DNA of 51,304 nucleotides from Streptomyces sp. ISL-36 (lineage in GTDB: Bacteria > Actinomycetota > Actinomycetes > Streptomycetales > Streptomycetaceae). Made by a program: the position numbers and the translations under genes. Numbering within the stretch: position 1 is the stretch's first letter; every line of letters begins with the position of its first letter. Positions 1 to 7,539 of the stretch are shown one piece after another. The stretch spans positions 1 to 51,304 of the forward strand of contig NZ_JAGGOS010000092.1 in the NCBI RefSeq assembly GCF_018614205.1. The letters run 5' to 3'. Under the pieces are notes generated by a model that was not told the origin of the DNA, made no database searches, and saw nothing but the letters and a program-made list of their open reading frames with translations.

Positions 1-227
1 CTGACCAGGCCTCGGCACACCCCGCCCAACGACCAACCACCATCAAAGTCACCGGTATTGGTTCTAAGGCCTCTTTCATGTCCTGGGCTACGCAGTGGAC
101 TGTCAAAGATTTACGAAATCAGCGCGAGATATTGCGTTCACCTGACGGCGGTGGTTGAGTGTGCGGCGCCCCCACGACGCATCGGCGGTGGGGCGACCTC
201 CACGTTCATGCCCGAAGGGGACCACCC
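1..227 (+). promoter_or_regulatory. Leader region of the sugar importer operon
   Basis: No coding sequence is supported in this stretch. It is less GC-rich than the genes around it, especially at about 95-140, as expected of a promoter. I could not assign a -35/-10 pair with confidence. The motif at 104-120 (CAAAGATTTACGAAATC) is matched at 13 of 17 positions by one upstream of the GH87 gene (7482-7498), so it may be a shared regulatory site. The ribosome binding site GAAGGGG lies at 214-220, just before the ATG at 228. Confidence 0.5.
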
Positions 228-1643
228 ATGAGAAGTGCCCGGTTCCGTCGTACGCGCCGCGCCTGCGCAGTCGCCCTCGTCTCCACGCTCACGCTGACCG
301 CGCTCGCCGCCTGCGGCACGAGCAGCAGCGGCGACGGCAGCGGTGGTTCCGAAGGCGGCGGATCCTCCGACCCCGCCGCCCCGCTGGATCCGAAGACCAA
401 GGTGACGCTCACCATCGACTGCATGCCCCCGGCGGCGAAGGCGGCCGAGCTCAAGGAGTGGAAGGAGGACGTCGCCGAGTTCAACAAGACGTACCCCCAC
501 GTCACCATCGAGGGCCGCTCCACCCCCGGCCAGTGCCTGGAGCCGCCGCGCTTCACCGCGATGCTCAAGGCCAAGTCGCAGCCGGACGTGTTCTACACCT
601 ACTTCACCGATCTGCCGCAGGTCCTCGACAACGACGGCGCCGCGGACATCACGGCGTACGTCAACGACAGAAGCGTGCCCCTGCTGCGGGACATCGACCC
701 GAACGTCCTCGGTTCGCTCAAGCAGGACGGCAAGCTCTACGGCCTGCCCACCAGCAACTACACGATGGGCCTGCTCATCAACCGCAAGCTGTTCAAGGAC
801 GCGGGCCTCGACCCCGACGCCCCGCCGCGCACCTGGGACGAGGTCCGCGCCGCGGCCAAGAAGATCGCCGGCCTGGGCAACGGCATCGCCGGCTTCGGCG
901 AGTACAGCGCGGGCAACACCGGGGGCTGGCACTTCACCGCGCAGATGTACAGCGTCGGCGGAGAGATCGTCGACGCGAGCGGCACGAAGGCGGCGTTCAA
1001 CAACGACCTCGGCAAGCAGGTCGCCGAGAACCTCCACGCCATGCGCTGGGAGGACGACAGCATGGGCAGGACCCAGCTGCTCAAGTGGGGCGACCTGCAG
1101 AAGCAGATCGCCACCGACAAGCTCGGCATGTTCCTCGCCGCACCCGACGACATCGCGTACATGGTCCAGCAACTGGGCGCGAAGTACGAGAACTTCGGCA
1201 TGGGACCGATACCCGGCGAGAAGAGCACCCTGGCCGGCGGCAACAACTACATGATCAAGAAGGGGATCTCCGGCGACAAGATCAAGGCCGCGATCGCCTG
1301 GCTGAACTTCAAGAACCTCACCGTCGGCAAAGGCCAGTTCGACTGGGCCCGCAGCAAGGCCGACAACCTGCCCGTCGGCGTCCCGCAGCCCAACTTCTGG
1401 CGGGGCGAGTCCAAGACCGAGGACGACGCCGCGCGCGTGAAGCACGCCACCATGCCGGTCGCCAACTTCAAGTCCTTCATGGACAACCCGGTCCCGGGCA
1501 AGGCGGAGCCGCCGAAGGCCCAGGAGGTCTACAAGGTCCTCGACAACGTGATGTCCGGAATCCTCACCAACAAGGACGCCGACATCGACAAGCTGCTCGC
1601 CACCGCCGAGGCGCAGGTCAACCAGGTACTGGCCACTCGCTGA
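228..1643 (+). CDS. Sugar ABC transporter substrate-binding lipoprotein
   Basis: This is an extracellular solute-binding protein of the carbohydrate (CUT1, MalE-like) type, 471 residues, tethered to the outer face of the membrane to deliver oligosaccharide to the permeases encoded next. The N-terminus has an Arg-rich stretch (MRSARFRRTRR), a hydrophobic core and the lipobox LAAC at about residues 25-28, so Cys28 should be lipidated after signal peptidase II cleavage. A Ser/Gly linker follows. The ATG at 228 is chosen over the longer GTG reading from 159 because it has a good ribosome binding site and gives a normal lipoprotein signal. It heads a four-gene set with two permeases and a GH13 enzyme. 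The substrate cannot be read directly; the neighbours suggest an alpha-glucoside or a glucan oligosaccharide. Confidence 0.93.
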   Translation: MRSARFRRTRRACAVALVSTLTLTALAACGTSSSGDGSGGSEGGGSSDPAAPLDPKTKVTLTIDCMPPAAKAAELKEWKEDVAEFNKTYPHVTIEGRSTPGQCLEPPRFTAMLKAKSQPDVFYTYFTDLPQVLDNDGAADITAYVNDRSVPLLRDIDPNVLGSLKQDGKLYGLPTSNYTMGLLINRKLFKDAGLDPDAPPRTWDEVRAAAKKIAGLGNGIAGFGEYSAGNTGGWHFTAQMYSVGGEIVDASGTKAAFNNDLGKQVAENLHAMRWEDDSMGRTQLLKWGDLQKQIATDKLGMFLAAPDDIAYMVQQLGAKYENFGMGPIPGEKSTLAGGNNYMIKKGISGDKIKAAIAWLNFKNLTVGKGQFDWARSKADNLPVGVPQPNFWRGESKTEDDAARVKHATMPVANFKSFMDNPVPGKAEPPKAQEVYKVLDNVMSGILTNKDADIDKLLATAEAQVNQVLATR

Positions 1644-1649
1644 CCCGCG

Positions 1650-1675
1650 CGGGGGCCGGTCCCGCCCGGCCCCCG
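1650..1675 (+). terminator. Intra-operon hairpin after the binding-protein gene
   Basis: A perfect 10-bp inverted repeat (CGGGGGCCGG ... CCGGCCCCCG) with a 6-nt loop lies just after the lipoprotein stop codon. There is no T-run. In importer operons such hairpins usually act as 3' stabilisers or partial terminators, so that the binding protein is made in excess over the permeases. That role is inferred here. Confidence 0.6.
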
Positions 1676-1753
1676 TGACCGGCTGATGCCCGGCCCCGTG
1701 ACCGACGCAAGCCTGACCGCCTTCACTCCGGCACACTGCACCGAGGAGCGACG

Positions 1754-2716
1754 ATGTCGGCCCCCACCCTCCCCACGACCACCGCGAAGGAGCCCCGCCG
1801 CTCACCCGCGCGGGGCGACGCCGGGCCGCCGCCGCCCCGCGGCGCGTTCGCCAAGGCGCTGCGCCGCAACCTCACAGCCCACGGTTTCCTGATCGGCGCG
1901 GTCCTCTGCTTCTCGTTCTTCTCCTGGTACCCGATGGTCAGGGAGTTCTTCCTGGCCTTCCAGAAGACCGAGGACGGGCGGACCACCTGGGCCGGCTGGT
2001 CCAACCTCACCACCGTCTTCGACGACCCCGCCATCTGGCAGGCCTGGCGCAACACGCTGCTGTTCACCCTCCTCGCGCTGCTCCTCGGCTTCGTCGTCCC
2101 GTTCGTCGTCGCGATCGTCATCAACGAGTTCCGGCACGGCAAGGGGTATCTGCGGCTCCTGGTCTACCTGCCCGTGATGCTGCCCCCGGTCGCCTCGGTC
2201 CTCCTCTTCAAGTACCTCTACGACCCCGGCTACGGACTGTTCAACGAGCTGCTCCGCTTCCTCCACCTGCCCGAACAGCAGTGGCTCCAGGACCCCGACC
2301 TCTCCCTGCTCTGCGTCGTCGTCGCGTCGACATGGATGAACATGGGCGGCGCGGCCCTCATCTACCTCGCGGCCCTCCAGGACATACCGGGCGAGCTGTA
2401 CGAAGCGGCGGAGCTGGACGGAGCCGGACTGCTGCGCAAGATCTGGCACGTCACGATCCCGCAGACCCGGCTCATCCTCCTGCTGATGCTGCTCATGCAG
2501 ATCATCGCCACCATGCAGGTCTTCGTCGAACCGTTCCTGCTCACCGGCGGCGCCGGCCCGGAGGGCTCGACGACCACCGTCGTGTACCTCATCTACCAGT
2601 ACGCCTTCAACTTCAACGACTACGGCGCCGCGGCGGCGCTCGGCCTGGTCCTGCTCGTCCTCCTGGCCGGGTTCTCCGCCGCGTACGCGAAGTTCAGCCG
2701 CACCGACGACGAGTAG
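1754..2716 (+). CDS. Sugar ABC transporter permease (MalF/UgpA type)
   Basis: This is an integral membrane subunit of a CUT1 importer, 320 residues. A Pro/Arg-rich cytoplasmic N-terminus of about 35 residues is followed by hydrophobic segments consistent with six membrane helices. The permease EAA loop is clear (YEAAELDGAGLLRKIWHVTIP), which is the contact site for the ATPase. The start has a GGAG ribosome binding site in GAGGAGCGACG. The gene sits 110 bp after the lipoprotein gene, with a hairpin between them, and 18 bp before the second permease gene. The pair would form the heterodimeric channel. Confidence 0.93.
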   Translation: MSAPTLPTTTAKEPRRSPARGDAGPPPPRGAFAKALRRNLTAHGFLIGAVLCFSFFSWYPMVREFFLAFQKTEDGRTTWAGWSNLTTVFDDPAIWQAWRNTLLFTLLALLLGFVVPFVVAIVINEFRHGKGYLRLLVYLPVMLPPVASVLLFKYLYDPGYGLFNELLRFLHLPEQQWLQDPDLSLLCVVVASTWMNMGGAALIYLAALQDIPGELYEAAELDGAGLLRKIWHVTIPQTRLILLLMLLMQIIATMQVFVEPFLLTGGAGPEGSTTTVVYLIYQYAFNFNDYGAAAALGLVLLVLLAGFSAAYAKFSRTDDE

Positions 2717-2734
2717 CACCGGGGGAGACCACGG

Positions 2735-3610
2735 ATGTCCACACGCACACTCATCTCGCCCGCCCAACTCGCCAGGCCGCACGGCAAAGCCCTCTACCGG
2801 GCGGCCTTCGCCCTGGTCGTCGGCGGCTTCACCCTGGTGTTCCTCGGCCCGCTCTACTGGATGTTCTCCGGCGGCCTGAAATCCACCCAGGAGGCCGTAC
2901 AGACGCCCCCGACGCTGGTACCGCACAGCTTCCAGCCCGAGAATTACGCCCAGGCGTGGGAGGTCATGGACCTGGCCGGGCTGCTCCTCAACACGCTGTA
3001 CTACGCCTTCGGGGCCCTCGCCTTCCAGCTCGTCCTCGACGTGGCGGCGGCGTACTCGCTTTCCAAGCTCCGGCCCGTTCTCGGCAAGGCCGTGCTCGGC
3101 ATGATGCTGGCGACCCTGATGATCCCGGCGACCGTGCTGGTCGTGCCGCAGTACCTGACGGTGCTCGACGTGCCGATCGTGGAGCGCAACCTGCTGAACA
3201 CCCCGTGGGCGATCTGGCTGCCCTCCGTCGCGAACGCCTTCAACATCTTCCTGCTGAAGCGTTTCTTCGACTCGATTCCGAAAGAACTGCTCGACGCCGC
3301 CGCCCTCGACGGAGCCTCCCCGACGCGCACGCTCTGGTCGGTCGTGCTGCCGCTCTCCCGGCCGATCCTCGGCGTCGTGTCCATCTTCGCCGTCGTCGGG
3401 GTCTGGAAGGACTTCCTCTGGCCGATGCTCACTCTGCCCGACCCGGCCCTGCAGACCCTCAACGTCGGTATCTACTCGCTGTCCACCGGAGTGCCGGAGA
3501 ACGTGCTGATCGCCGCCCTGGCCATCGCGTCCCTCCCCACCCTCGTTCTCTTCCTGCTCTTCCAGCGCAACATCATGAGCGGACTCACCGCCGGCGGCCT
3601 CAAGGGCTGA
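2735..3610 (+). CDS. Sugar ABC transporter permease (MalG type)
   Basis: This is the second transmembrane subunit of the importer, 291 residues and about six helices. It carries the EAA-loop sequence LLDAAALDGASPTRTLW and the C-terminal QRNIMSGLTAGGLKG, typical of MalG-like proteins. It follows the first permease by 18 bp and is probably translated from the same mRNA, with a GGGGGAG ribosome binding site. No ATP-binding subunit is encoded nearby. Streptomyces CUT1 importers are commonly energised by the shared ATPase MsiK encoded elsewhere, which fits this gene order. Confidence 0.93.
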   Translation: MSTRTLISPAQLARPHGKALYRAAFALVVGGFTLVFLGPLYWMFSGGLKSTQEAVQTPPTLVPHSFQPENYAQAWEVMDLAGLLLNTLYYAFGALAFQLVLDVAAAYSLSKLRPVLGKAVLGMMLATLMIPATVLVVPQYLTVLDVPIVERNLLNTPWAIWLPSVANAFNIFLLKRFFDSIPKELLDAAALDGASPTRTLWSVVLPLSRPILGVVSIFAVVGVWKDFLWPMLTLPDPALQTLNVGIYSLSTGVPENVLIAALAIASLPTLVLFLLFQRNIMSGLTAGGLKG

Positions 3611-3739
3611 CCCGCCCCACGCCTCGCCGCGGGGCCCCGTCGCACCGCTCACCCACCTGGCCTCCGCCGCCCGCCCCACCTCGACGCCCCGCAGCCGGGG
3701 CCGGCGGCGGAGCCTCACCCTGCCCGAAAGGACCGTCAC

Positions 3740-5344
3740 GTGGCAGCCCCTCACTCGCACCGCACCGACGACTGGTGGCGCAGCGCCGTCATCTACCAGG
3801 TCTACCCCCGCAGCTTCGCCGACGGCGACGGCGACGGCACCGGGGACCTCGCGGGCGTCCGGGCGAGACTGCCCTACCTCGCCGAACTGGGCGTCGACGC
3901 CCTCTGGTTCACCCCCTGGTACGTCTCGCCCCTCGTCGACGGCGGATACGACGTCGCCGACTACCGCACCGTCGACCCCGCCTTCGGCACCCTCGCCGAG
4001 GCCGAGAAGCTCATCGCCGAGGCCCGTGACCTGAACATCCGGGTGATCGTCGACATCGTCCCCAACCACGTGTCCGACCAGCACCCCTGGTTCCGCGCCG
4101 CCCTGGCGGCCGGACCCGGCAGCCCCGAGCGCGAGCTGTTCCACTTCCGCCCCGGCCGCGGCGAGAACGGCGAACTCCCTCCCAACAACTGGCCCTCCCA
4201 GTTCTCGGGCCGCACCTGGACCCGCGTCCAGGACGGGGAGTGGTACCTCCACCTCTTCACCCCCGAGCAGCCCGACCTCAACTGGGACCACCCCGCCGTC
4301 CGCCAGGAGCACGAGGACGTGCTGCGTTTCTGGTTCGAGCGCGGAGTCGCCGGCGTGCGCATCGACTCCGCCGCCCTGCTGGCCAAGGACCCGGCGCTCG
4401 CCGACTTCGTGGAGGGCGTCGACCCGCATCCGTACATCGACCGGGACGAGCTCCACGACATCTACCGTTCGTGGCGTGCCATCGCCGACGAATACCAGGG
4501 GGTCTTCGTCGGCGAGGTCTGGCTGCCGGACTCCGAGCGCTTCGCCCGCTACCTCCGCCCCGACGAGCTGCACACCGCCTTCAACTTCACCTTCCTCGCC
4601 TGCCCCTGGGACCCCGACCGGCTGCGCCGGGCCGTCGACGACACGCTGGCCGAGCACGCCCCGGTCGGCGCCCCGGCGACCTGGGTGCTGTGCAACCACG
4701 ACGTGACCAGGACCGTCACCCGTTACGGCCGCCGGGACACCGGTTTCGACTTCGCCATGAAGGCCTTCGGGACGCCCACGGACCTCGCCCTCGGCACTCG
4801 CCGGGCCCGCGCGGCCGCCCTCCTCACCCTCGCCCTGCCCGGCTCGGTGTACGTGTACCAGGGCGAGGAACTGGGCCTGCCCGAGGCCGGCATCCCCCTC
4901 GACCGCATCCAGGACCCGATGCACTTCCGCTCCGGCGGGGCCGACCCGGGGCGGGACGGCTGCCGTGTGCCGCTGCCGTGGACGGCGGACGCCCCGCACG
5001 CCGGCTTCGGCGCGGGCGCCGAGCCCTGGCTGCCCCAGCCGGAGGGCTGGTCGCACTACGCGGCCGACCGTCAGAGCCTCGACCCGTCCTCGATGCTCGC
5101 CCTCTACCGGCAGGCCCTGCGGCTGCGCCGCACCACGCCGGGCTTCGGCGACGGGCCGCTCCACTGGCTGCCGGCCGCCGACGGAGTGCTGGCCTTCGCG
5201 CGGACCGACGGACTGATCTGCGTGGTCAACCTCTGCCCGCGCCCCGTCGACCTTCCGGAACACCGCACGCTCCTGCTCGGGAGCGGTCCGCTCGACGCGG
5301 ACGGACGGCTGCCCCGGGACACGGCGGTCTGGCTGCGTGCCTGA
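3740..5344 (+). CDS. Alpha-glucosidase, glycoside hydrolase family 13
   Basis: This is a cytoplasmic GH13 enzyme of the oligo-1,6-glucosidase/alpha-glucosidase group, 534 residues with no signal peptide. The (beta/alpha)8 barrel begins near residue 13 (WWRSAVIYQVYPRSF). The conserved regions are DIVPNHVSD, GVRIDSA with nucleophile Asp209, GEVW with acid/base Glu259, and NHD with transition-state stabiliser Asp321. The start is GTG at 3740 with AAAGGA upstream. It lies 129 bp after the importer permease on the same strand, so it likely hydrolyses imported alpha-linked gluco-oligosaccharides to glucose. Its linkage preference cannot be decided from sequence; alpha-1,4, alpha-1,6 and alpha-1,3 are all possible. 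Confidence 0.92.
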   Translation: MAAPHSHRTDDWWRSAVIYQVYPRSFADGDGDGTGDLAGVRARLPYLAELGVDALWFTPWYVSPLVDGGYDVADYRTVDPAFGTLAEAEKLIAEARDLNIRVIVDIVPNHVSDQHPWFRAALAAGPGSPERELFHFRPGRGENGELPPNNWPSQFSGRTWTRVQDGEWYLHLFTPEQPDLNWDHPAVRQEHEDVLRFWFERGVAGVRIDSAALLAKDPALADFVEGVDPHPYIDRDELHDIYRSWRAIADEYQGVFVGEVWLPDSERFARYLRPDELHTAFNFTFLACPWDPDRLRRAVDDTLAEHAPVGAPATWVLCNHDVTRTVTRYGRRDTGFDFAMKAFGTPTDLALGTRRARAAALLTLALPGSVYVYQGEELGLPEAGIPLDRIQDPMHFRSGGADPGRDGCRVPLPWTADAPHAGFGAGAEPWLPQPEGWSHYAADRQSLDPSSMLALYRQALRLRRTTPGFGDGPLHWLPAADGVLAFARTDGLICVVNLCPRPVDLPEHRTLLLGSGPLDADGRLPRDTAVWLRA

Positions 5345-5400
5345 CCGCCGAGCGGGGGCGGGCCAGGGCTGTGCCGGGGTCGTGCGCGTTCGCGGTGCGA

Positions 5401-6435
5401 TCAGGCGAAGGCGAGCGCGCGGAACGCGGCCCGCAACCGAGCTATGGGGACGCGGTCGCGGGTGAAGTACAGCTTGTTGGTCAGCAGCACGGCCCAACGC
5501 CCCCGGCCGGGGGAGACCCACATCGCCGTGCCGGTGAAGCCGAAGTGCGCCCAGACGCCGTGGCGCACGGCCACCGTTCCGGGATCGGGATGCCAGAACA
5601 GCCCCCGGGGCGGCTCCAGTCGGCCGGTGCGGACCCGGAGGGACTGCTCGACCCAGGGGGCACCGAACGCCGCCCTCCCGGGTGAGAGCGTGTGACGCAG
5701 GAAGAGGACGAGGTCGTCGCGGGGCGCGAAGACGCCCGCGATGCCGCAGGCTCCGCCGAGCAGACGGGTGGAGAAGTCGTGCACCGTGCCCTTCAGGTGG
5801 GCGCCGGTCGCGTCGTCGAACTCCGTGGGGGCGCACCGCGCGACGACGTCCGCCGCCAGGGGGCCGTACCGGGTCTCCGTCATGCCGAGGGGCTTCCAGA
5901 TCCGGGCGGCCGCCAGGTGGGCGAGCGGGCGGCCCGTGAGGTGTTCGACGAGATAGCCGAGGACCAGTGCGGCCCGGTCGGTGTACGCGACGGCCTCGCC
6001 GGGGGAGTGGCGCAGCGGCTCACGGAGCACTCCCGCACGGACGCCGTGCGGATCGCTGCCGTAGTGGTACCGCAGATTGGCCCGCAGCGGCAGCCCCGCG
6101 GTGTGGGTCAGAAGGTGATGCGCGGTGGCCGCACCCAGCGGTCGGCCCGCCACCTCGGGCCAGAACGTGCCGAGCGGCCGGTGGAGGTCGAGGGACCCGG
6201 ACTGGACGAGCGTCCCGGTCACGGACCACACGGCGAGGATCTTGGTGAGGCTGGCGAGGTCGAAGAGCGTGTCGGCTCGCATCGGCTCCTCGGGCCGTGC
6301 GGGGTCGAGAAGACCGGCTGCCCCCTCCGCCAGGGTGCCCGAGGCGTCACCGACGGCCCAGACCGCTCCGGGGCAGACCCGCGCCCGCACGGCGCGAAGA
6401 ACGAGCGACTCGATGCTTTCGGCCTGAAGTCCCAT
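5401..6435 (-). CDS. Serine hydrolase, beta-lactamase/esterase (class C-like) family
   Basis: This is a 344-residue penicillin-binding-protein-fold serine hydrolase (Pfam Beta-lactamase). The SxxK nucleophile motif is in FDLASLTKIL. A YxN-like motif appears as YTD. The third motif is HFGFTG, the HxG variant seen in esterase/D-aminopeptidase relatives. No signal peptide is visible. The ATG at 6435 (MGLQAESIESL) is preferred over the upstream Arg/Cys-rich extension, which looks non-coding, and it has a G-run upstream. It is convergent with the GH13 gene and follows the GH16 gene by about 130 bp on the same strand. The substrate is unknown; esterase, peptidase or muropeptide roles are all possible. 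Confidence 0.85.
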   Translation of the reverse strand: MGLQAESIESLVLRAVRARVCPGAVWAVGDASGTLAEGAAGLLDPARPEEPMRADTLFDLASLTKILAVWSVTGTLVQSGSLDLHRPLGTFWPEVAGRPLGAATAHHLLTHTAGLPLRANLRYHYGSDPHGVRAGVLREPLRHSPGEAVAYTDRAALVLGYLVEHLTGRPLAHLAAARIWKPLGMTETRYGPLAADVVARCAPTEFDDATGAHLKGTVHDFSTRLLGGACGIAGVFAPRDDLVLFLRHTLSPGRAAFGAPWVEQSLRVRTGRLEPPRGLFWHPDPGTVAVRHGVWAHFGFTGTAMWVSPGRGRWAVLLTNKLYFTRDRVPIARLRAAFRALAFA

Positions 6436-6562
6436 GGGCCCCCCGGGTGCGGTCGGGCGTCCCGGAAGCACCGGGCTCAGTCGGTATGCCCCCAACAGCG
6501 CGGAGGGATGCGCCCGTCGCCCCCGTTCGTGCCGAGAGGTGACTTCCGCGGACCGAGGCGCT

Positions 6563-7270
6563 CTAGCGTCTGTACACGCGCAGCTCCGACACCTCGAACG
6601 ACATCTCCGACGTGCCCTCGTCGGGCGGCGGGTGGTAACGCCCGGCACAGACGGAGAGGTTCACGATGAGGTGGGCCTGCCAGTTGCGGCCCACCCCGCG
6701 CCGGTCGGCGAAGGCCCGTACGCCGTTCACCGTCCACACCACCGAGCGGGCGCCGAACTCGATCCCCAGCTCCACCCATGCGCCCGGACGGACCTCTGGA
6801 TTCCGGTAGTACAGGTGACCACCCCTCACGTGGTTCGACAGCTCCAGGAGGTCGGGGTTGTCCGGGTGGTATTCGAAGACGTCGATCTCCTGTCCCCCGT
6901 CCAGCCAGGTCCAGATCGCCGGCCAGGCGCCCATCTCCTCGGGGAGCCGCACCCGCGCCTCCAGCACGTCGCCGGTGCGGACCATGAAGCCCTCCGCGCT
7001 GCCTTCCGTCGTGAGCAGGCCCGCGTCCCACTTCCCGTCGGAGCGCCGGGTCGCCTTGAACACTCCCGAGCGGCTGTACGAGGGGTCCTCGACGAGGTAG
7101 TCGAGCTTGTTGTCGCCGGCGTTGGTCGGGCCGCCGTTCGGGTACGCCCAGGACCGGCCCGCGACCCATTGCTCCTCCGAGGCGAAGTCGGCGGTGAGGA
7201 CCGGTGTTCCCTTCCGTGGCGAGGGGAGGGCGCGACGTCTTCTCAACCGGTCGACGATGTCTGACAGCAC
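6563..7270 (-). CDS. GH16 family beta-glucanase-like protein
   Basis: This is a 235-residue protein with the GH16 (laminarinase/lichenase) fold signature. The catalytic motif reads EIDVFE, giving nucleophile Glu128, assisting Asp130 and acid/base Glu133. It is preceded by GAWPAIWTWLDG, a typical GH16 substrate-cleft strand. The GTG at 7270 is chosen because GGAG sits about 8 nt upstream. A longer ATG start at 7345 would add a polar stretch without a signal sequence. Neither start gives a secretion signal, which is odd for a glucanase. It is divergent from the secreted GH87 gene, sharing about 270 bp of promoter region. Beta-1,3 or beta-1,3-1,4-glucan is the likely substrate class. Confidence 0.85.
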   Translation of the reverse strand: MLSDIVDRLRRRRALPSPRKGTPVLTADFASEEQWVAGRSWAYPNGGPTNAGDNKLDYLVEDPSYSRSGVFKATRRSDGKWDAGLLTTEGSAEGFMVRTGDVLEARVRLPEEMGAWPAIWTWLDGGQEIDVFEYHPDNPDLLELSNHVRGGHLYYRNPEVRPGAWVELGIEFGARSVVWTVNGVRAFADRRGVGRNWQAHLIVNLSVCAGRYHPPPDEGTSEMSFEVSELRVYRR

Positions 7271-7539
7271 GGGCGGCTCTCCTCCGGTCGGGCGTGGCCA
7301 GGTGAAGTCGTTCTGCCCGTCCCGGCCCCGCCCATGCGAATCCACTCACTCTGTGTCGAGAACTCGTCACGGAGGATTATGGCCGCTGGTCGAGCGCGCG
7401 GTGGTCGATCGTCTCCGGACGAGTGTCGTCGCTTTCGTTGACAAACCCGTGACCCGCTAGAAATCTGTTGCCAACAGCCGCAAAAGATTGACGACTTCAC
7501 TCAAATTCCTTTCGATCCCCCCATGGAACAGAGGACACC
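7271..7539. promoter_or_regulatory. Divergent promoter region between GH16 and GH87
   Basis: No gene is supported here. A TTGACA -35-like hexamer lies at 7438-7443 on the plus strand, with an A/T-rich stretch (TAGAAATCT) near 7458-7466 as a weak -10 candidate. The motif AAAAGATTGACGACTTC at 7482-7498 resembles the site upstream of the importer operon (104-120). The 3' part is unusually AT-rich for this genome. Confidence 0.45.

Noticed and set aside
138..1805. A long minus-strand open frame over the lipoprotein gene
   Set aside because: It shows no domain, and its residue pattern is that of an antisense shadow of the binding-protein gene.
1802..5836. A 1344-residue open frame on the minus strand over the importer and GH13 genes
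   Set aside because: It is antisense to clear plus-strand genes with recognisable families, and its composition (Val/Gly/Glu/Arg-rich, no domains) is that of the mirror frame of high-GC genes.
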